64,000 nucleotides of DNA from Bog-756 sp963753905 (GTDB lineage Bacteria > Actinomycetota > Acidimicrobiia > Acidimicrobiales > RAAP-2). Position 1 is the first letter of the stretch, and each line of letters begins with the position of its first letter. Shown in pieces: positions 26,561 to 36,119 of the stretch. The position numbers and the translations under genes are program-made. A model generated the notes under the pieces. That model ran no database searches, was not told the DNA's origin, and was given only the letters and a program-made list of their open reading frames with translations. The stretch is taken from NCBI GenBank assembly GCA_963753905.1, contig CAVWDZ010000002.1:558001-622000 (forward strand), in the 5' to 3' direction.

Positions 26561-29122
26561 TCAGTCGTGCAGTGGACCGCCGATCGGCACGTGCACGGGG
26601 ACGACATGGGCGATCTCGACAGATGATCTCCCGATATGGAGTTCGTGCGCCCCCGGATCCATGATCCATCCGCTCTCGTCGACCCGATCTGGCTGGCGCG
26701 CCCAGAAGGCGACCCGTGCCAGCTGCGTCGCGAGTCCGCTCAGTGCCGGATCGAAGATCGCCCAGCGGGCAAACGCGCGGTCACCGAGCTCGATCTCCAG
26801 GAGTGTTGACTCACCGGGGGTGAGGGATGTCTTGGCGAAGCCCTTGAGTTCCTTCGGCGGCCGGAATGCTCTGGGCTCCTTGGGTGCCACGTAGAGCTGC
26901 ACGATCTCGGTCCCCGTTCGGCTGCCGGTGTTGGTGACCGGGACCCGGACGGTGATGCTTCCGCCGGGTTCGATCGTAGGTGTCGACAAGACGGGTGCTC
27001 CGATCTCGAAACTCGTGTACGACAGCCCGTGCCCGAAAGGGAACGACACGTCAATGTTGCGCGATTCGTACCAGCGGTAGCCGACGAGGACGCTTTCGCC
27101 GTAGCGGAGCCGACCGCCTTCGGGCACCGAATTCCCCCACGACGGGTTGTCCTCGAGTTTCATCGGGATCGTGGTCGGGAGGCGACCACCAGGGTCGGAC
27201 TCACCAAAGAGGACGTCCACGAGGCCGGCTGCCATCTCCTGTCCGCCGAACCAGCACTGGACAACGGCGCCCGCATCCGTGGCCCATGGGGTGGCAACCG
27301 GAGCTCCGACGTTCAATACCACGATCGCGTGCGGGGCAACCTCGAGAACCCGCTGGACGAGCTCGTCCTGCGCACCGGGGAGGTGCATGGACTCCCGGTC
27401 GGCGCCTTCGGTCTCCCAGTTCTCGTCCGTACCGACCACCAGGATCACCGCGTCGGCCCGTCCAGCGGCCGAGACCGCCCGTTCGATGCCGTCGCTGGCC
27501 GGTGCGGGCCGGATGCCGATCTTGGCTCCGGTGACGAGGGCCGGTGCCCGAACGACGGACTGCACCTCGACCCGGACGGGTTCCTCCGGCGAGAGTTCCA
27601 GTGCAACGGTCACCTCTTCCCTGGCCAGACCGAAGAAGTCATGACCCGGACCAGGAGGATCGGCGAATCCGTCGAGCACGACACGGCCATCGATGAGGAG
27701 TCGAGCCGGATCCGTCTGTACGAGGGAGATCGTCCATCGACCCGCTTCCTCCACTGTGAGGTCGGCATAGGCCCTCCATGAGAAGGTGGAACCGACTTGG
27801 CGGGGACCGGCGCCGAACCAGATGACGGCACCGGTGTCGTTCGTAGCCGTATGGAGCACCTCGCCGCCGAGGTCGTCCGGCGGGTAGAACTCGACCGCCA
27901 TTCCCGGCGTACCATCCACGTTCAGCCATGCATTCTGAACCTCGGGGCTCGTTCGGGCGATGTCGACGGCCGGCTCGTGGTCGATCTCGACACCGGGTCC
28001 GAGCCGGTCTCGGAGTGCATCGAGTGGAGAGCACAGGTAGTGCGCGGGCACGCTCGCGGACCCGCCGCCCATGATCACGGCTCGCCCGGCGTTCGGCCCG
28101 ATCACCGCAACGCGACGCAGCTCGAGGAGGTCGAGGGGGAGGACGCCGGTGTTCTTGAGCAGCACAGTCGCAGCGACGGCGGCTTCGCGTGTGAGTACCC
28201 GGTCTTCGGGTCGGTCTTCGGACCTGGGCTGATCGTCCGGATCGTCGTCCAGAGCGCCCACGCTGTCCATGACCGAGAGGAGTCGCACTACGGCTGCATC
28301 GACCAGCTGTTCATCGACCTCGCCGGCGCGGACCGCCTCGGCCAGCCGGGGTCCGTACGAGCGGCCCGGACCGGGCATCTCGAGATCCAGTCCAGCGGCG
28401 ATCGCCCTCCCGGTGTCGGCGAAGGCGTACCAGTCGGTGACGACGAAGCCGTCGAATCCCCATTCATCGCGAAGGAGGTCCTGGAGGAGCCAACGGTTGT
28501 CGGGGCCGTACAGTCCGTTCATCCTGTTGTAGCTGGTCATGACGCCGAGGGTGCCTCCCTCCTTGACCGCGAGTTCGAACGGCAAGAGATGCAGCTCGCG
28601 CAGCGCCCGGTCATCGATGATCGAGTCGGCGACCATCCGGTCCTTCTCGTACTCGTTGCCGGCGAAGTGCTTGACCGTGCAGGCCACGCCGGCGGATTGG
28701 GCACCGCGTACATACGCGGCGCCCATCCGGCCGGCCAACAGCGGGTCCTCGGAGTAGGACTCGAAATTGCGCCCACCCAGCGGTGAGCGATGGAGGTTGA
28801 CCGTGGGAGCGAGCAACACCCGGCACGCCTTTGTGCGGGCCTGCCTGCCGACGAGGGCGCCGATTCGTTCGACGAGCCCTGTGTCCCAGGTCGCACCCAG
28901 CGCTGCTCCGCACGGCACGCATGTCGAGCTCAGGGGTTCCACCCCGTCGGGAGCACCGGGGAGCACAGCTCCACGTGCGCCGTTGGGACCGTCGGTGACC
29001 CGGATCGGCGGGATCCCGTGCCGTTCCACGGGAGCCATCGAGAAGATGTCGGCCCCTGCAAGGAGTGTGGCCTTCTCATCGAGGTCGAGTCGGGACACCA
29101 GTGCGGGTAGGTCACGGGACAT
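26561..29122 (-). CDS. GH3 beta-glucosidase with PA14 insertion
   Basis: About 853 residues from the ATG at 29122 (the frame is open to 29227 across an AGGTC repeat). The N-terminal barrel carries HRSPLGGRNFESYSEDP and TVKHFAGNEYEKDR, with the nucleophile Asp in FVVTDWYAFAD. The second domain follows (AVAATVLLKNTGVLPL, VGTDENWETEGADR), interrupted by a PA14-like module at about 400-530 (WTISLVQTDPARLLIDGRVVL). A fibronectin-III-like end (ITVRVPVTNTGSRTGTEIVQLY) closes it. No signal peptide, so probably cytoplasmic and acting on imported glucosides. It stands alone, divergent from the second S53 peptidase gene. Confidence 0.9.
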   Translation of the reverse strand: MSRDLPALVSRLDLDEKATLLAGADIFSMAPVERHGIPPIRVTDGPNGARGAVLPGAPDGVEPLSSTCVPCGAALGATWDTGLVERIGALVGRQARTKACRVLLAPTVNLHRSPLGGRNFESYSEDPLLAGRMGAAYVRGAQSAGVACTVKHFAGNEYEKDRMVADSIIDDRALRELHLLPFELAVKEGGTLGVMTSYNRMNGLYGPDNRWLLQDLLRDEWGFDGFVVTDWYAFADTGRAIAAGLDLEMPGPGRSYGPRLAEAVRAGEVDEQLVDAAVVRLLSVMDSVGALDDDPDDQPRSEDRPEDRVLTREAAVAATVLLKNTGVLPLDLLELRRVAVIGPNAGRAVIMGGGSASVPAHYLCSPLDALRDRLGPGVEIDHEPAVDIARTSPEVQNAWLNVDGTPGMAVEFYPPDDLGGEVLHTATNDTGAVIWFGAGPRQVGSTFSWRAYADLTVEEAGRWTISLVQTDPARLLIDGRVVLDGFADPPGPGHDFFGLAREEVTVALELSPEEPVRVEVQSVVRAPALVTGAKIGIRPAPASDGIERAVSAAGRADAVILVVGTDENWETEGADRESMHLPGAQDELVQRVLEVAPHAIVVLNVGAPVATPWATDAGAVVQCWFGGQEMAAGLVDVLFGESDPGGRLPTTIPMKLEDNPSWGNSVPEGGRLRYGESVLVGYRWYESRNIDVSFPFGHGLSYTSFEIGAPVLSTPTIEPGGSITVRVPVTNTGSRTGTEIVQLYVAPKEPRAFRPPKELKGFAKTSLTPGESTLLEIELGDRAFARWAIFDPALSGLATQLARVAFWARQPDRVDESGWIMDPGAHELHIGRSSVEIAHVVPVHVPIGGPLHD

Positions 29123-29176
29123 GGGTGTTCGCTCCGGATCGTCGTGCTTGGAGAGCGGCCAGCGCTGGTCGCTGTC

Positions 29177-29206
29177 GGTCAGGTCAGGTGAGGTCAGGTC
29201 AGGTCG
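29177..29206. repeat. AGGTC(A) tandem repeats upstream of the GH3 gene
   Basis: Five close copies of AGGTCA/AGGTGA/AGGTCG lie in a row between the GH3 ATG and the divergent S53 gene. They encode a RPDLTSPDLT stretch if translation starts at 29227 or 29212, but more likely lie in the leader. Confidence 0.7.
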
Positions 29207-29305
29207 GGTTGACATGAGTACATCCATACTGTTGCCTTTGGTCAGGACCCTGTGAAGATTCTTGACCAGACGTATACTCGATCGTCGTCGAGGCGGAGGT
29301 GTCTG

Positions 29306-30937
29306 ATGAGGCGTGTGATTCGGCGGCTTGCTGTCTGTGGTGCGTTGGTCGCCACTCTCGGGGTCCTCAATGCGGCCGCTTCCGGAGCGTCAGCGTCGAC
29401 GACCCTCCGCGGGGCGGTGCAAGAGGCGGGCGCGGGTGCGGTGCCTGCCGGCTGCGATCACCCTCAGCCGCTTGGGCATGTCCAGTGCTACCTGTCTTCC
29501 GAGCCTGTTGTTTCACCTGACGTCGTCCCAGCGCCGTCGACGACGTGTACGGTCGACGAGAAGGCCGGCTACACGCCATGCAACATCCAGAATGCCTACG
29601 GCCTGACTGCTGCAGTTGCCAAGGATGGTGCCGGATCGGTAGTGGCCGTTGTCGATCCCAACGACGACCCGAAGGCTGCCTCGGACCTCGCGGTGTTCCG
29701 ATCACACTTCAAACTTCCTGCATGCACAACGGCGAGCAAATGCTTTACGAAGTACAACCAGACCGGCCAGACCAAGGACTACCCGACGCCGAATGCCAGC
29801 TTCGCGAGCGAGACGTCGCTCGATCTCGACATGGTGTCCACCGCGTGCCCGCTGTGTCACATCTGGCTGGTCGAGGCGAACAGCAACGGTCTCGGAGACC
29901 TTCTCACAGCCATCCACGAGGCCACCGTCCTCGGAGCGAAAGTGGTGAGTGACAGCTGGGGTAGCGGCGAGCAGAACCTCGAGGCGTCCCAGGACACGAC
30001 GCTGGACGTTCCGGGCGTTGCCATCACGTTCAGTTCGGGCGACGGCGCGTACCAGGGCGGTGTGCAGTATCCCTCGTCCTCCAACTACGTGACGTCGGTT
30101 GGCGGGACGGAGCTCACACCCGACGCGCATGTGACGCGGGGCTGGGACGAGTCGACCTGGGTCAACACGAGCTCCTCCCCGCCGACGCAGGGGTCGGGCA
30201 GCGGCTGTTCCGCCTACGAGGGCAAGCCTGCCTGGCAGAAGGACACGGGGTGCCACAGGCGCACGACTGCCGACGTCAGCATGGTGGCAGCGAACGTCCT
30301 GGGGTACGACACGTACGGAGCGAGTGGCTGGTACTACGAGTTCGGGACGAGCGTGTCCTCGCCGCTCATCGCAGGGATCTACGGACTGGCGAAGAGCCCG
30401 TCCTCAATCGCGGTCCCGGTGTCGGCGGCTTACGCCGCTCCCGCTGCCGATCTCCACGGCATTACGAAGGGCTCGACCGGGACGTGCACCCCCTCCTACC
30501 TCTGCACTGCCCGCGTCGGCTACGACGGACCAACCGGGCTCGGATCACCGAACGGCATCGGGGCCTTCAAAGTCGTGGCGGAGCCGGTGCCGACCGTCAG
30601 TTCCGTGACCCTCGGCGGGACGACGTCCGACCCCACTCTCACTCTGGACGGGACCCATCTGGGCGTGTTTGCCCCTCCGGGATCGCCGGAATGGGGTTGC
30701 GGCGCTGCGTACAGTGGAGACGTCTTCGGAAGCGTCGGACTCAACTTCGGCGATACAACAGCGGGATGGACAGCCGGCCAAGGCGGAGACTGCCTGGGAC
30801 TCCTCGTGAGTTCCTGGAGCACAAGCACAGCGATCCTGTCGTTCGGAAGCTTCTATCCCGGCGTGACGGCAATGCAGGTCGGCGACAGCTACAGCTTCGA
30901 GCTCCAGGGGCATCTCTTCAGCGGAACGCTGGGATAG
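29306..30937 (+). CDS. Secreted sedolisin-like (S53) peptidase, no prodomain
   Basis: 543 residues from the ATG at 29306, which follows GGAGGTGTCTG; the frame is open to 29252. A signal peptide (about 1-32, ALVATLGVLNAAASGASAS) and about 50 linker residues come before the catalytic domain, which starts at CNIQNAYGL. The catalytic set is complete: Glu/Asp in ASETSLDLDMV, oxyanion Asp in FSSGDGAYQGG and Ser in GTSVSSPLIAG. Cysteines are unusually many for the family (ACTTASKC, ACPLCH, GCSAYEG, TGCHRR), so it may be disulfide-stabilised. A C-terminal beta-rich extension of about 95 residues follows. The long N-terminal activation domain is missing, as in the other S53 gene. Confidence 0.85.
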   Translation: MRRVIRRLAVCGALVATLGVLNAAASGASASTTLRGAVQEAGAGAVPAGCDHPQPLGHVQCYLSSEPVVSPDVVPAPSTTCTVDEKAGYTPCNIQNAYGLTAAVAKDGAGSVVAVVDPNDDPKAASDLAVFRSHFKLPACTTASKCFTKYNQTGQTKDYPTPNASFASETSLDLDMVSTACPLCHIWLVEANSNGLGDLLTAIHEATVLGAKVVSDSWGSGEQNLEASQDTTLDVPGVAITFSSGDGAYQGGVQYPSSSNYVTSVGGTELTPDAHVTRGWDESTWVNTSSSPPTQGSGSGCSAYEGKPAWQKDTGCHRRTTADVSMVAANVLGYDTYGASGWYYEFGTSVSSPLIAGIYGLAKSPSSIAVPVSAAYAAPAADLHGITKGSTGTCTPSYLCTARVGYDGPTGLGSPNGIGAFKVVAEPVPTVSSVTLGGTTSDPTLTLDGTHLGVFAPPGSPEWGCGAAYSGDVFGSVGLNFGDTTAGWTAGQGGDCLGLLVSSWSTSTAILSFGSFYPGVTAMQVGDSYSFELQGHLFSGTLG

Positions 30938-31109
30938 CCAGGCGATCGCTCGCTCGGTGGGGCCCGCCAGTTGTCAGCGATCGATTCGGCGCCCTCCCCC
31001 GTACTGACGGTCAGGCGGTCGGTGTGATGGTCATGAGTGAATCGCTCAGTGGGCCGGTCACATAACCCTTGCCACCGGGCCGAGCTCAGCCATCACCCGA
31101 GGAGGGTCA

Positions 31110-31844
31110 GTGGACATTCCGGAGCAGGAGGATGCCAACCGGTTCGCCCAGACACTCTTCGCGCCACTGCCCGAGCGTTACGACCGTCTGGCCGAACTGC
31201 TGTCGATGGGCCAGAACAGGCGCTGGCGCCGGGCCATGGTCGACCACATCGTCCCAGACGAACCGGAGCTGATCCTCGACGTTGCCTCCGGGCCTGCGGG
31301 CGTCGCGCTCCAGCTCGCCGATCGCACCAGGGCCCGGGTGGTAGGCGTCGATCTGACACTCGAGATGCTGCGCCAAGGCCAGCGCACCGTCGGTGAGCGG
31401 GGCATGGCCAACCAGGTCCAGCTGGTGGCAGGGCGGGCCGAGCAGGCACCCTTCGCTGACGGCACCTTCGATGCTCTCACGTTCACATACCTCCTGCGGT
31501 ATGTCGATGATCCCCAGGCCACCCTCATCGAGCTCGCCCGGCTGGTGAAGCCCGGATCGGCCGTGGCCAGTCTCGAGTTCCTCGTACCGCAGAACCGGTT
31601 CTGGAGGTTCTGGTGGTGGGGTTACACACGGCTCCTGCTTCCTGCCGGCGGCTGGCTGACCGGCGGAAAGGCATGGTTTGAAGTAGGCAGGTTCCTCGGT
31701 CCCAACATCTCTGCCCACTACCGGCGGTATTCGGTGGACTGGACGATCGAGGCTTGGCGGCGAGCAGGCTTCACCGACGTCGGCGCGCGGCGCATGAGCC
31801 TCGGCGGCGGATTGATCATGTGGGGTCGGCGCGCCAGTGGATAG
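31110..31844 (+). CDS. UbiE/MenG-like SAM methyltransferase
   Basis: 244 residues of class I methyltransferase. The SAM motif is LDVASGPAGVALQLAD, followed by VVGVDLTLEMLRQGQ, AEQAPFADGTFDALTFTYLLRYVDD and a C-terminal cap. The GTG at 31110 follows GAGGAGGGTCA. The family methylates demethylmenaquinone or related lipid quinones, or other hydrophobic substrates. It overlaps the next gene by 8 bp, so it is translationally coupled to the membrane protein. Confidence 0.82.
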   Translation: MDIPEQEDANRFAQTLFAPLPERYDRLAELLSMGQNRRWRRAMVDHIVPDEPELILDVASGPAGVALQLADRTRARVVGVDLTLEMLRQGQRTVGERGMANQVQLVAGRAEQAPFADGTFDALTFTYLLRYVDDPQATLIELARLVKPGSAVASLEFLVPQNRFWRFWWWGYTRLLLPAGGWLTGGKAWFEVGRFLGPNISAHYRRYSVDWTIEAWRRAGFTDVGARRMSLGGGLIMWGRRASG

Positions 31845-32589
31845 GACACCGGCAGATCCACCACCCGAGCAGCGCACCGCCTACTACGCGGCTCGCCCGG
31901 GCAGCTGGAGTGACTGGTGGACGCTGCTCCACCCGCCCTACACCGCGTGGCATCTGGCCTATGTCGTCATCGGGGCATGCCTGGCACCGGTGGTCAACGT
32001 CACGCGGCTGATTGCCACCCTCTTGGCGTTCTTCCTCGCTGTCGGTCTCGCCGCTCACGCGCTCGACGAGTTGCACGGGCGACCGCTGCGCACCGAAATT
32101 CCGTCGGCCGTCCTCGCCGTCGTCGCGGGCGTCGGGCTTGCCGGCGCAGTCGCTCTCGGAGTCGTCGGGATCGTGCAAGTCGGCTGGGCGCTGCTCCCGT
32201 TCCTCGTCGCCGGACCGGTCCTTGTGGTCACCTACAACTTCGAGCTGTTCGGCGGAGTCATCCACAACACCTGGGGGTTCGCCGTCAGTTGGGGTGCCTT
32301 TCCCGTTCTGACCGCCTACGTAGCCCAGACCGGAGGGATGGCCGTCGCCCCGCTCATTGCCGCCATCGGTGCCGCTCTATTGTCGGCGGCGCAGCGTGCA
32401 CTGAGCACCCCGGCCCGGCTACTGCGCCGGCAGTCTGCTGACGTCGTCGGGACGATCACGCTGACTGACGGCGGGGAGATCCCCGTTAGTCGGAGGGTAC
32501 TCTTGGCTCCGCTGGAGCAGGCGCTGCGGGCGATGTCGTGGGCCGTTGTGCTCTTCGCCGCCGCTCTTGCGGTCGACCGGTTGCACTAG
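31837..32589 (+). CDS. Polytopic membrane protein coupled to the methyltransferase
   Basis: 250 residues, with about six membrane helices. The segment AAHALDELHGRPLRTEIPSAV sits between the second and third helices and recalls, at a distance, the Asp-rich loop (NDxxDxxxD...RPL) of UbiA-type prenyltransferases, though only part of the motif is present. LLPFLVAGPVLVVTYNFELFGG and ALSTPARLLRRQ follow. With the overlapping UbiE-like gene, a role in lipid-quinone or isoprenoid-lipid chemistry is conceivable. I do not recognise the family with certainty. Its stop overlaps the convergent SRPBCC gene by 4 bp. Confidence 0.65.
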   Translation: MDRTPADPPPEQRTAYYAARPGSWSDWWTLLHPPYTAWHLAYVVIGACLAPVVNVTRLIATLLAFFLAVGLAAHALDELHGRPLRTEIPSAVLAVVAGVGLAGAVALGVVGIVQVGWALLPFLVAGPVLVVTYNFELFGGVIHNTWGFAVSWGAFPVLTAYVAQTGGMAVAPLIAAIGAALLSAAQRALSTPARLLRRQSADVVGTITLTDGGEIPVSRRVLLAPLEQALRAMSWAVVLFAAALAVDRLH

Positions 32590-33044
32590 GAGCGTTCAGT
32601 CCGCCGACGAAATCCGGCAACCGTCATCTCAACGACACGGTCATGCCCCCACTGCAGCAGTGGATGACCGATCCGGCTGGCGAATCGCATGGCGGGTTGG
32701 AGCATCTCGACCGTCCACGCCACTTCAGCCAAGGTCCCGTCTCCAGCAGGATGTAGCCGAAGCCGGGCATTCCCGATCAGGTCCCCGCTGATGGTTGCGT
32801 CGACCGCGTGTGGGCGCTCGCAGTCGACGAGCTCGACCCGGAGTCGCATTCGGTAGGGGAGCGGAGGTGTGACTACGCCATGGAGGACCGAACCGGCCGA
32901 AAGGCCGCCTCCCTCGACACGGAAACCGGTGAGCCAGGGCCACCACTGCTCGAACTGGTCGAACTCTTCGATCCGGTCCCAGAGCCGATCGGGAGCCAGG
33001 TCGAACCGGTAGCTGCGCCGGTAGGTGATGACGGGCGCTGCCAC
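32586..33044 (-). CDS. SRPBCC (polyketide-cyclase-like) protein
   Basis: 152 residues from the GTG at 33044; the frame is open to 33125. PVITYRRSYRFDLAPDRLWDRIEEFDQFEQWWPWLTGF is the opening of the START-like helix-grip fold, with the C-terminal long helix (MRFASRIGHPLLQWGHDRVVEMTV). Such proteins bind hydrophobic ligands. It is convergent with the membrane protein gene and divergent from the GGDEF-EAL gene. Confidence 0.8.
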   Translation of the reverse strand: MAAPVITYRRSYRFDLAPDRLWDRIEEFDQFEQWWPWLTGFRVEGGGLSAGSVLHGVVTPPLPYRMRLRVELVDCERPHAVDATISGDLIGNARLRLHPAGDGTLAEVAWTVEMLQPAMRFASRIGHPLLQWGHDRVVEMTVAGFRRRTERS

Positions 33045-36006
33045 GGTTCTGAGCGTATGGCTGAAAGAGGATCGAGTCAGTGCAGCTCCGGATTTGCCAC
33101 TGCCCTGCTCGGGGCACATCTCCAACAGTGGACCAGTCGGTGGTCGTAGTCACCCATCTGCGGGCTCGCCGATTACCGGCAGGGCGCGCCTTCGGTGGGA
33201 TGACTGGGCAGACTCAGGAAGACGAGGGCCGAAGCTGAGGGAGCCTGGGATTCAAGCCGGAGTCCACGTCCGACGATACCTAACCGTAGGCATCTCTCTC
33301 CCGACCGGGTCAACCGATCAGGGCAATCAGTCATTTGGATCGGAGCTCCGGATACAACTCCGTGACCCCCTGGTGTTGGTCGGGCTGCCGGTTGCAGCTG
33401 TGCTCTGTCTACTTCGATATTTCGGATTGATCGCCCCGATCCCGTATTGGTTCGTCGTCTTGGTCATCTTCGTTGCCCAGGTGACGAGCGTCTGGTCCGC
33501 CGCTGCGTGGCTCAATCACCCAGAGGGTTGGCGGCTCACGGCATATATCGGCGCGAACCTTGGAGTCATCGGGCTTGTGGCTTACAGCACGGGCTGGGGC
33601 CCCATCCTCTCCCTCGGTTTCGTCTTCGGAGCGGCGTCGGCGTTCGAGGTCCTCGGATCCAAGATCACCAAAACAGCCCTGGTATGGACCGCCATCTATA
33701 TGGGCATTGGCCAGCTGGCGATCTGGAGCGGAGTCGCACCGAGCCTCATCAGCCAACCCCGTGTTGACGGGCTCGCCGCCTTGTGTCTGGTTGGCGTGCT
33801 GCTCACCATCGTGTTGCTCGGTCGTTCAACTGCGGCTCGTGAGGAGGTCGAATCGGATCTCCGGCACGCGGCCAGAAGATTCGAGGCGCTGGTACAACAC
33901 GCGTCCGACATCATCATCGTGGTCGACGAAGCCGGTCGCCTCCAATATGTCAGTCCGGCGTTCGAGCGGGTCCTCGGCAAATCACGTGAGGATTTTGGAG
34001 CACGCCCCGCCGTCGAACTGATGCACCCTGACGATGTGGCAAGTATGCGGTCCTCGCCGAGCGGTTTGCAAGCAGACATCGGCAAGAGAACCGAGCTACG
34101 TCTTCAGCGCGCAGACGGGACGTGGAAGTGGTTCGAAGCGACGGTAACCGATCGCCGCGCCGACCCCGATGTGAGGGGGATGGTGTCGAATCTTCACGAC
34201 ATCACTGACCGAAAATTGGCCGAGGAGGCGCTGAGGGAGGCTCACGAGCGATTCCACTCTGCCTTCGAGCATGCTCCCATCGGTATGGTCATGGCCGACC
34301 TCAATGGTGTCATCATGCGCGCCAATCCGGCGCTTGGTCGCATTCTCGGGTGCCATGCAGACGACCTGTCCGGGCAGTCGTTCGAGGCGTTCGCTCATCC
34401 CGATGACCGATCGCCAAGTCGGCCCGAGATTGCTGACCTTCTCTCGGGTAAGTCGGCCAGCTACCGTGTCGAAAAGCGCTACCGCCATGCCGACGGTCAT
34501 GATGTCTGGGCATCTGTAAATGTTTCGTGCGTACGGGACCAAGAGGGTAAACCGAGCTATTTCATCTGTCAGGTGGAGGACGTCACTGAGAGCAGGGCTC
34601 TGCGCGAGCGGCTCGCCCAGGCGGCCATCCATGATCCGCTCACCTCTCTCCCGAACCGGGACCTTTTCATGGACCGCCTCGAAACTGCACTTCGACTCGC
34701 GTCCAGAGATCGATGCCGGGTGGTCGTCATGTTCCTCGACATCGATCGATTCAAACTCATCAATGACAGTCTGGGCCACGACGTAGGCGACAAGATTCTG
34801 TGCGCCGTTGCGGACCGCCTCGGAAGAGTTATGCGGGCAAGCGACACGTTGGCGCGGTTCGGCGGCGACGAGTTCACGGTGCTGTGCAGCGAGGACCACG
34901 ACGAGAAGCAAGCGCTCCGAGTCGCAGAGCGGCTGGTCAAAGCCATGGCAGATCCGATTGTCCTGCCCAGTGGAGAGATCTTCGTCTCTCTCAGCGTGGG
35001 CGTGGCACTGTCGAGTGGCGACAGCACTTCGGGTGCAGTGCTGTTGGGCAACGCCGACGTGGCCATGTATCAGGCAAAGCAGCGTGGGCCGGCGCGTATC
35101 GAGGTCTACCATGACGCAAATGAATCACACGCGGTCAGTCGCCTTCGCACGTCGAACGAGCTGCATCGTGCCCTGGAGCGAGACGAGCTCGAGCTCCACT
35201 ATCAGCCAATTGTCGACCTGCGAACGGAGACCCTGGTCGGCATGGAGGCGCTGGTGAGGTGGCAGCATCCGACCAGAGGACTGCTTTCCCCCTTGGAATT
35301 CATCCCGTTGGCTGAAGACAGCGGTCTCATCGCCCCGGTCGGAGCATGGGTGCTCAACGAGGCGTGCCGGCAAATAGGCGAATGGACCGAGCGCTGTGCT
35401 GACTGTGAGGACGACACGACCCGGCTCAACATTGCCGTCAATGTGTCCGCGTTGCAGTTGAGCGAGCCCGGATTTCCGAGTCTCGTCGCCGATTGCCTCG
35501 AGAGCTCGGGCGTCCTCGCCGACCGCCTGTGGTTGGAGCTCACGGAGAGCGCCTTGATATGGGACCCGGACGAAGCTGCGTCGGTCCTCCAGGCTCTCCG
35601 TGGTCTTGGCATTCATCTGGAGATCGACGACTTCGGAACGGGCTACTCCTCGCTCAGCCGTCTGCAGCGTTTTCCCGTCGAGACGCTGAAGATCGATCGC
35701 AGCTTCGTAGACCAGTTGGACCAGAATTCGGAGAGTGTGGCGATCGTAAGGGCCATCATCGGTCTCGGCGATGCCCTGGGTCTCTCCGTGATCGCCGAAG
35801 GGGTTGAACGAACCGCAGTGGCCGCCAAACTGCGGTCCCTCGGATGCCACCTCGCCCAGGGATACCTGTACGGCAGGCCCCTGCCGGCAAATGAGCTGGG
35901 TGACGTCCCTTCGGGGGACGTCAGCTCATGGTTGCCGGTGCTGCAATCGCTACCCGTGGGTTCGGACAGTTATGAGACCCAGTGCGGTTCGGTGATGGTG
36001 GTGTGA
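33025..36006 (+). CDS. Membrane-bound PAS-PAS-GGDEF-EAL cyclic-di-GMP protein
   Basis: Up to 993 residues. The conserved part begins near residue 105. A membrane sensor of about five to six helices (about 113-270) is followed by two PAS domains (about 285-400 and 410-525), a GGDEF domain with intact RFGGDEFTV (near 611) and an EAL domain with intact GMEALVRW (near 740) plus DDFGTGYSSLSRLQRF. Both active sites look complete, so it could make and break c-di-GMP. The start is unclear: the only in-frame ATGs are 33025/33028, which overlap the divergent SRPBCC start. There is no ATG/GTG/TTG between about residue 20 and 115, so an unusual start or shorter form is possible. Confidence 0.9.
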   Translation: MMTGAATVLSVWLKEDRVSAAPDLPLPCSGHISNSGPVGGRSHPSAGSPITGRARLRWDDWADSGRRGPKLREPGIQAGVHVRRYLTVGISLPTGSTDQGNQSFGSELRIQLRDPLVLVGLPVAAVLCLLRYFGLIAPIPYWFVVLVIFVAQVTSVWSAAAWLNHPEGWRLTAYIGANLGVIGLVAYSTGWGPILSLGFVFGAASAFEVLGSKITKTALVWTAIYMGIGQLAIWSGVAPSLISQPRVDGLAALCLVGVLLTIVLLGRSTAAREEVESDLRHAARRFEALVQHASDIIIVVDEAGRLQYVSPAFERVLGKSREDFGARPAVELMHPDDVASMRSSPSGLQADIGKRTELRLQRADGTWKWFEATVTDRRADPDVRGMVSNLHDITDRKLAEEALREAHERFHSAFEHAPIGMVMADLNGVIMRANPALGRILGCHADDLSGQSFEAFAHPDDRSPSRPEIADLLSGKSASYRVEKRYRHADGHDVWASVNVSCVRDQEGKPSYFICQVEDVTESRALRERLAQAAIHDPLTSLPNRDLFMDRLETALRLASRDRCRVVVMFLDIDRFKLINDSLGHDVGDKILCAVADRLGRVMRASDTLARFGGDEFTVLCSEDHDEKQALRVAERLVKAMADPIVLPSGEIFVSLSVGVALSSGDSTSGAVLLGNADVAMYQAKQRGPARIEVYHDANESHAVSRLRTSNELHRALERDELELHYQPIVDLRTETLVGMEALVRWQHPTRGLLSPLEFIPLAEDSGLIAPVGAWVLNEACRQIGEWTERCADCEDDTTRLNIAVNVSALQLSEPGFPSLVADCLESSGVLADRLWLELTESALIWDPDEAASVLQALRGLGIHLEIDDFGTGYSSLSRLQRFPVETLKIDRSFVDQLDQNSESVAIVRAIIGLGDALGLSVIAEGVERTAVAAKLRSLGCHLAQGYLYGRPLPANELGDVPSGDVSSWLPVLQSLPVGSDSYETQCGSVMVV

Positions 36007-36119
36007 GTCGAGGTCACGATTTCCAACGCTGTCGGCCCGGCGTTTGCATGTTGTTGCCATTGTCGACGATTCAGGGTCTGCCAAACGCGTCGGCCATCTT
36101 CCCCGTCTTGCCGAACTGA

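Noticed and set aside
27797..28786. Plus-strand open frame opposite the GH3 gene
   Set aside because: Antisense shadow; the GH3 motifs are all on the minus strand.
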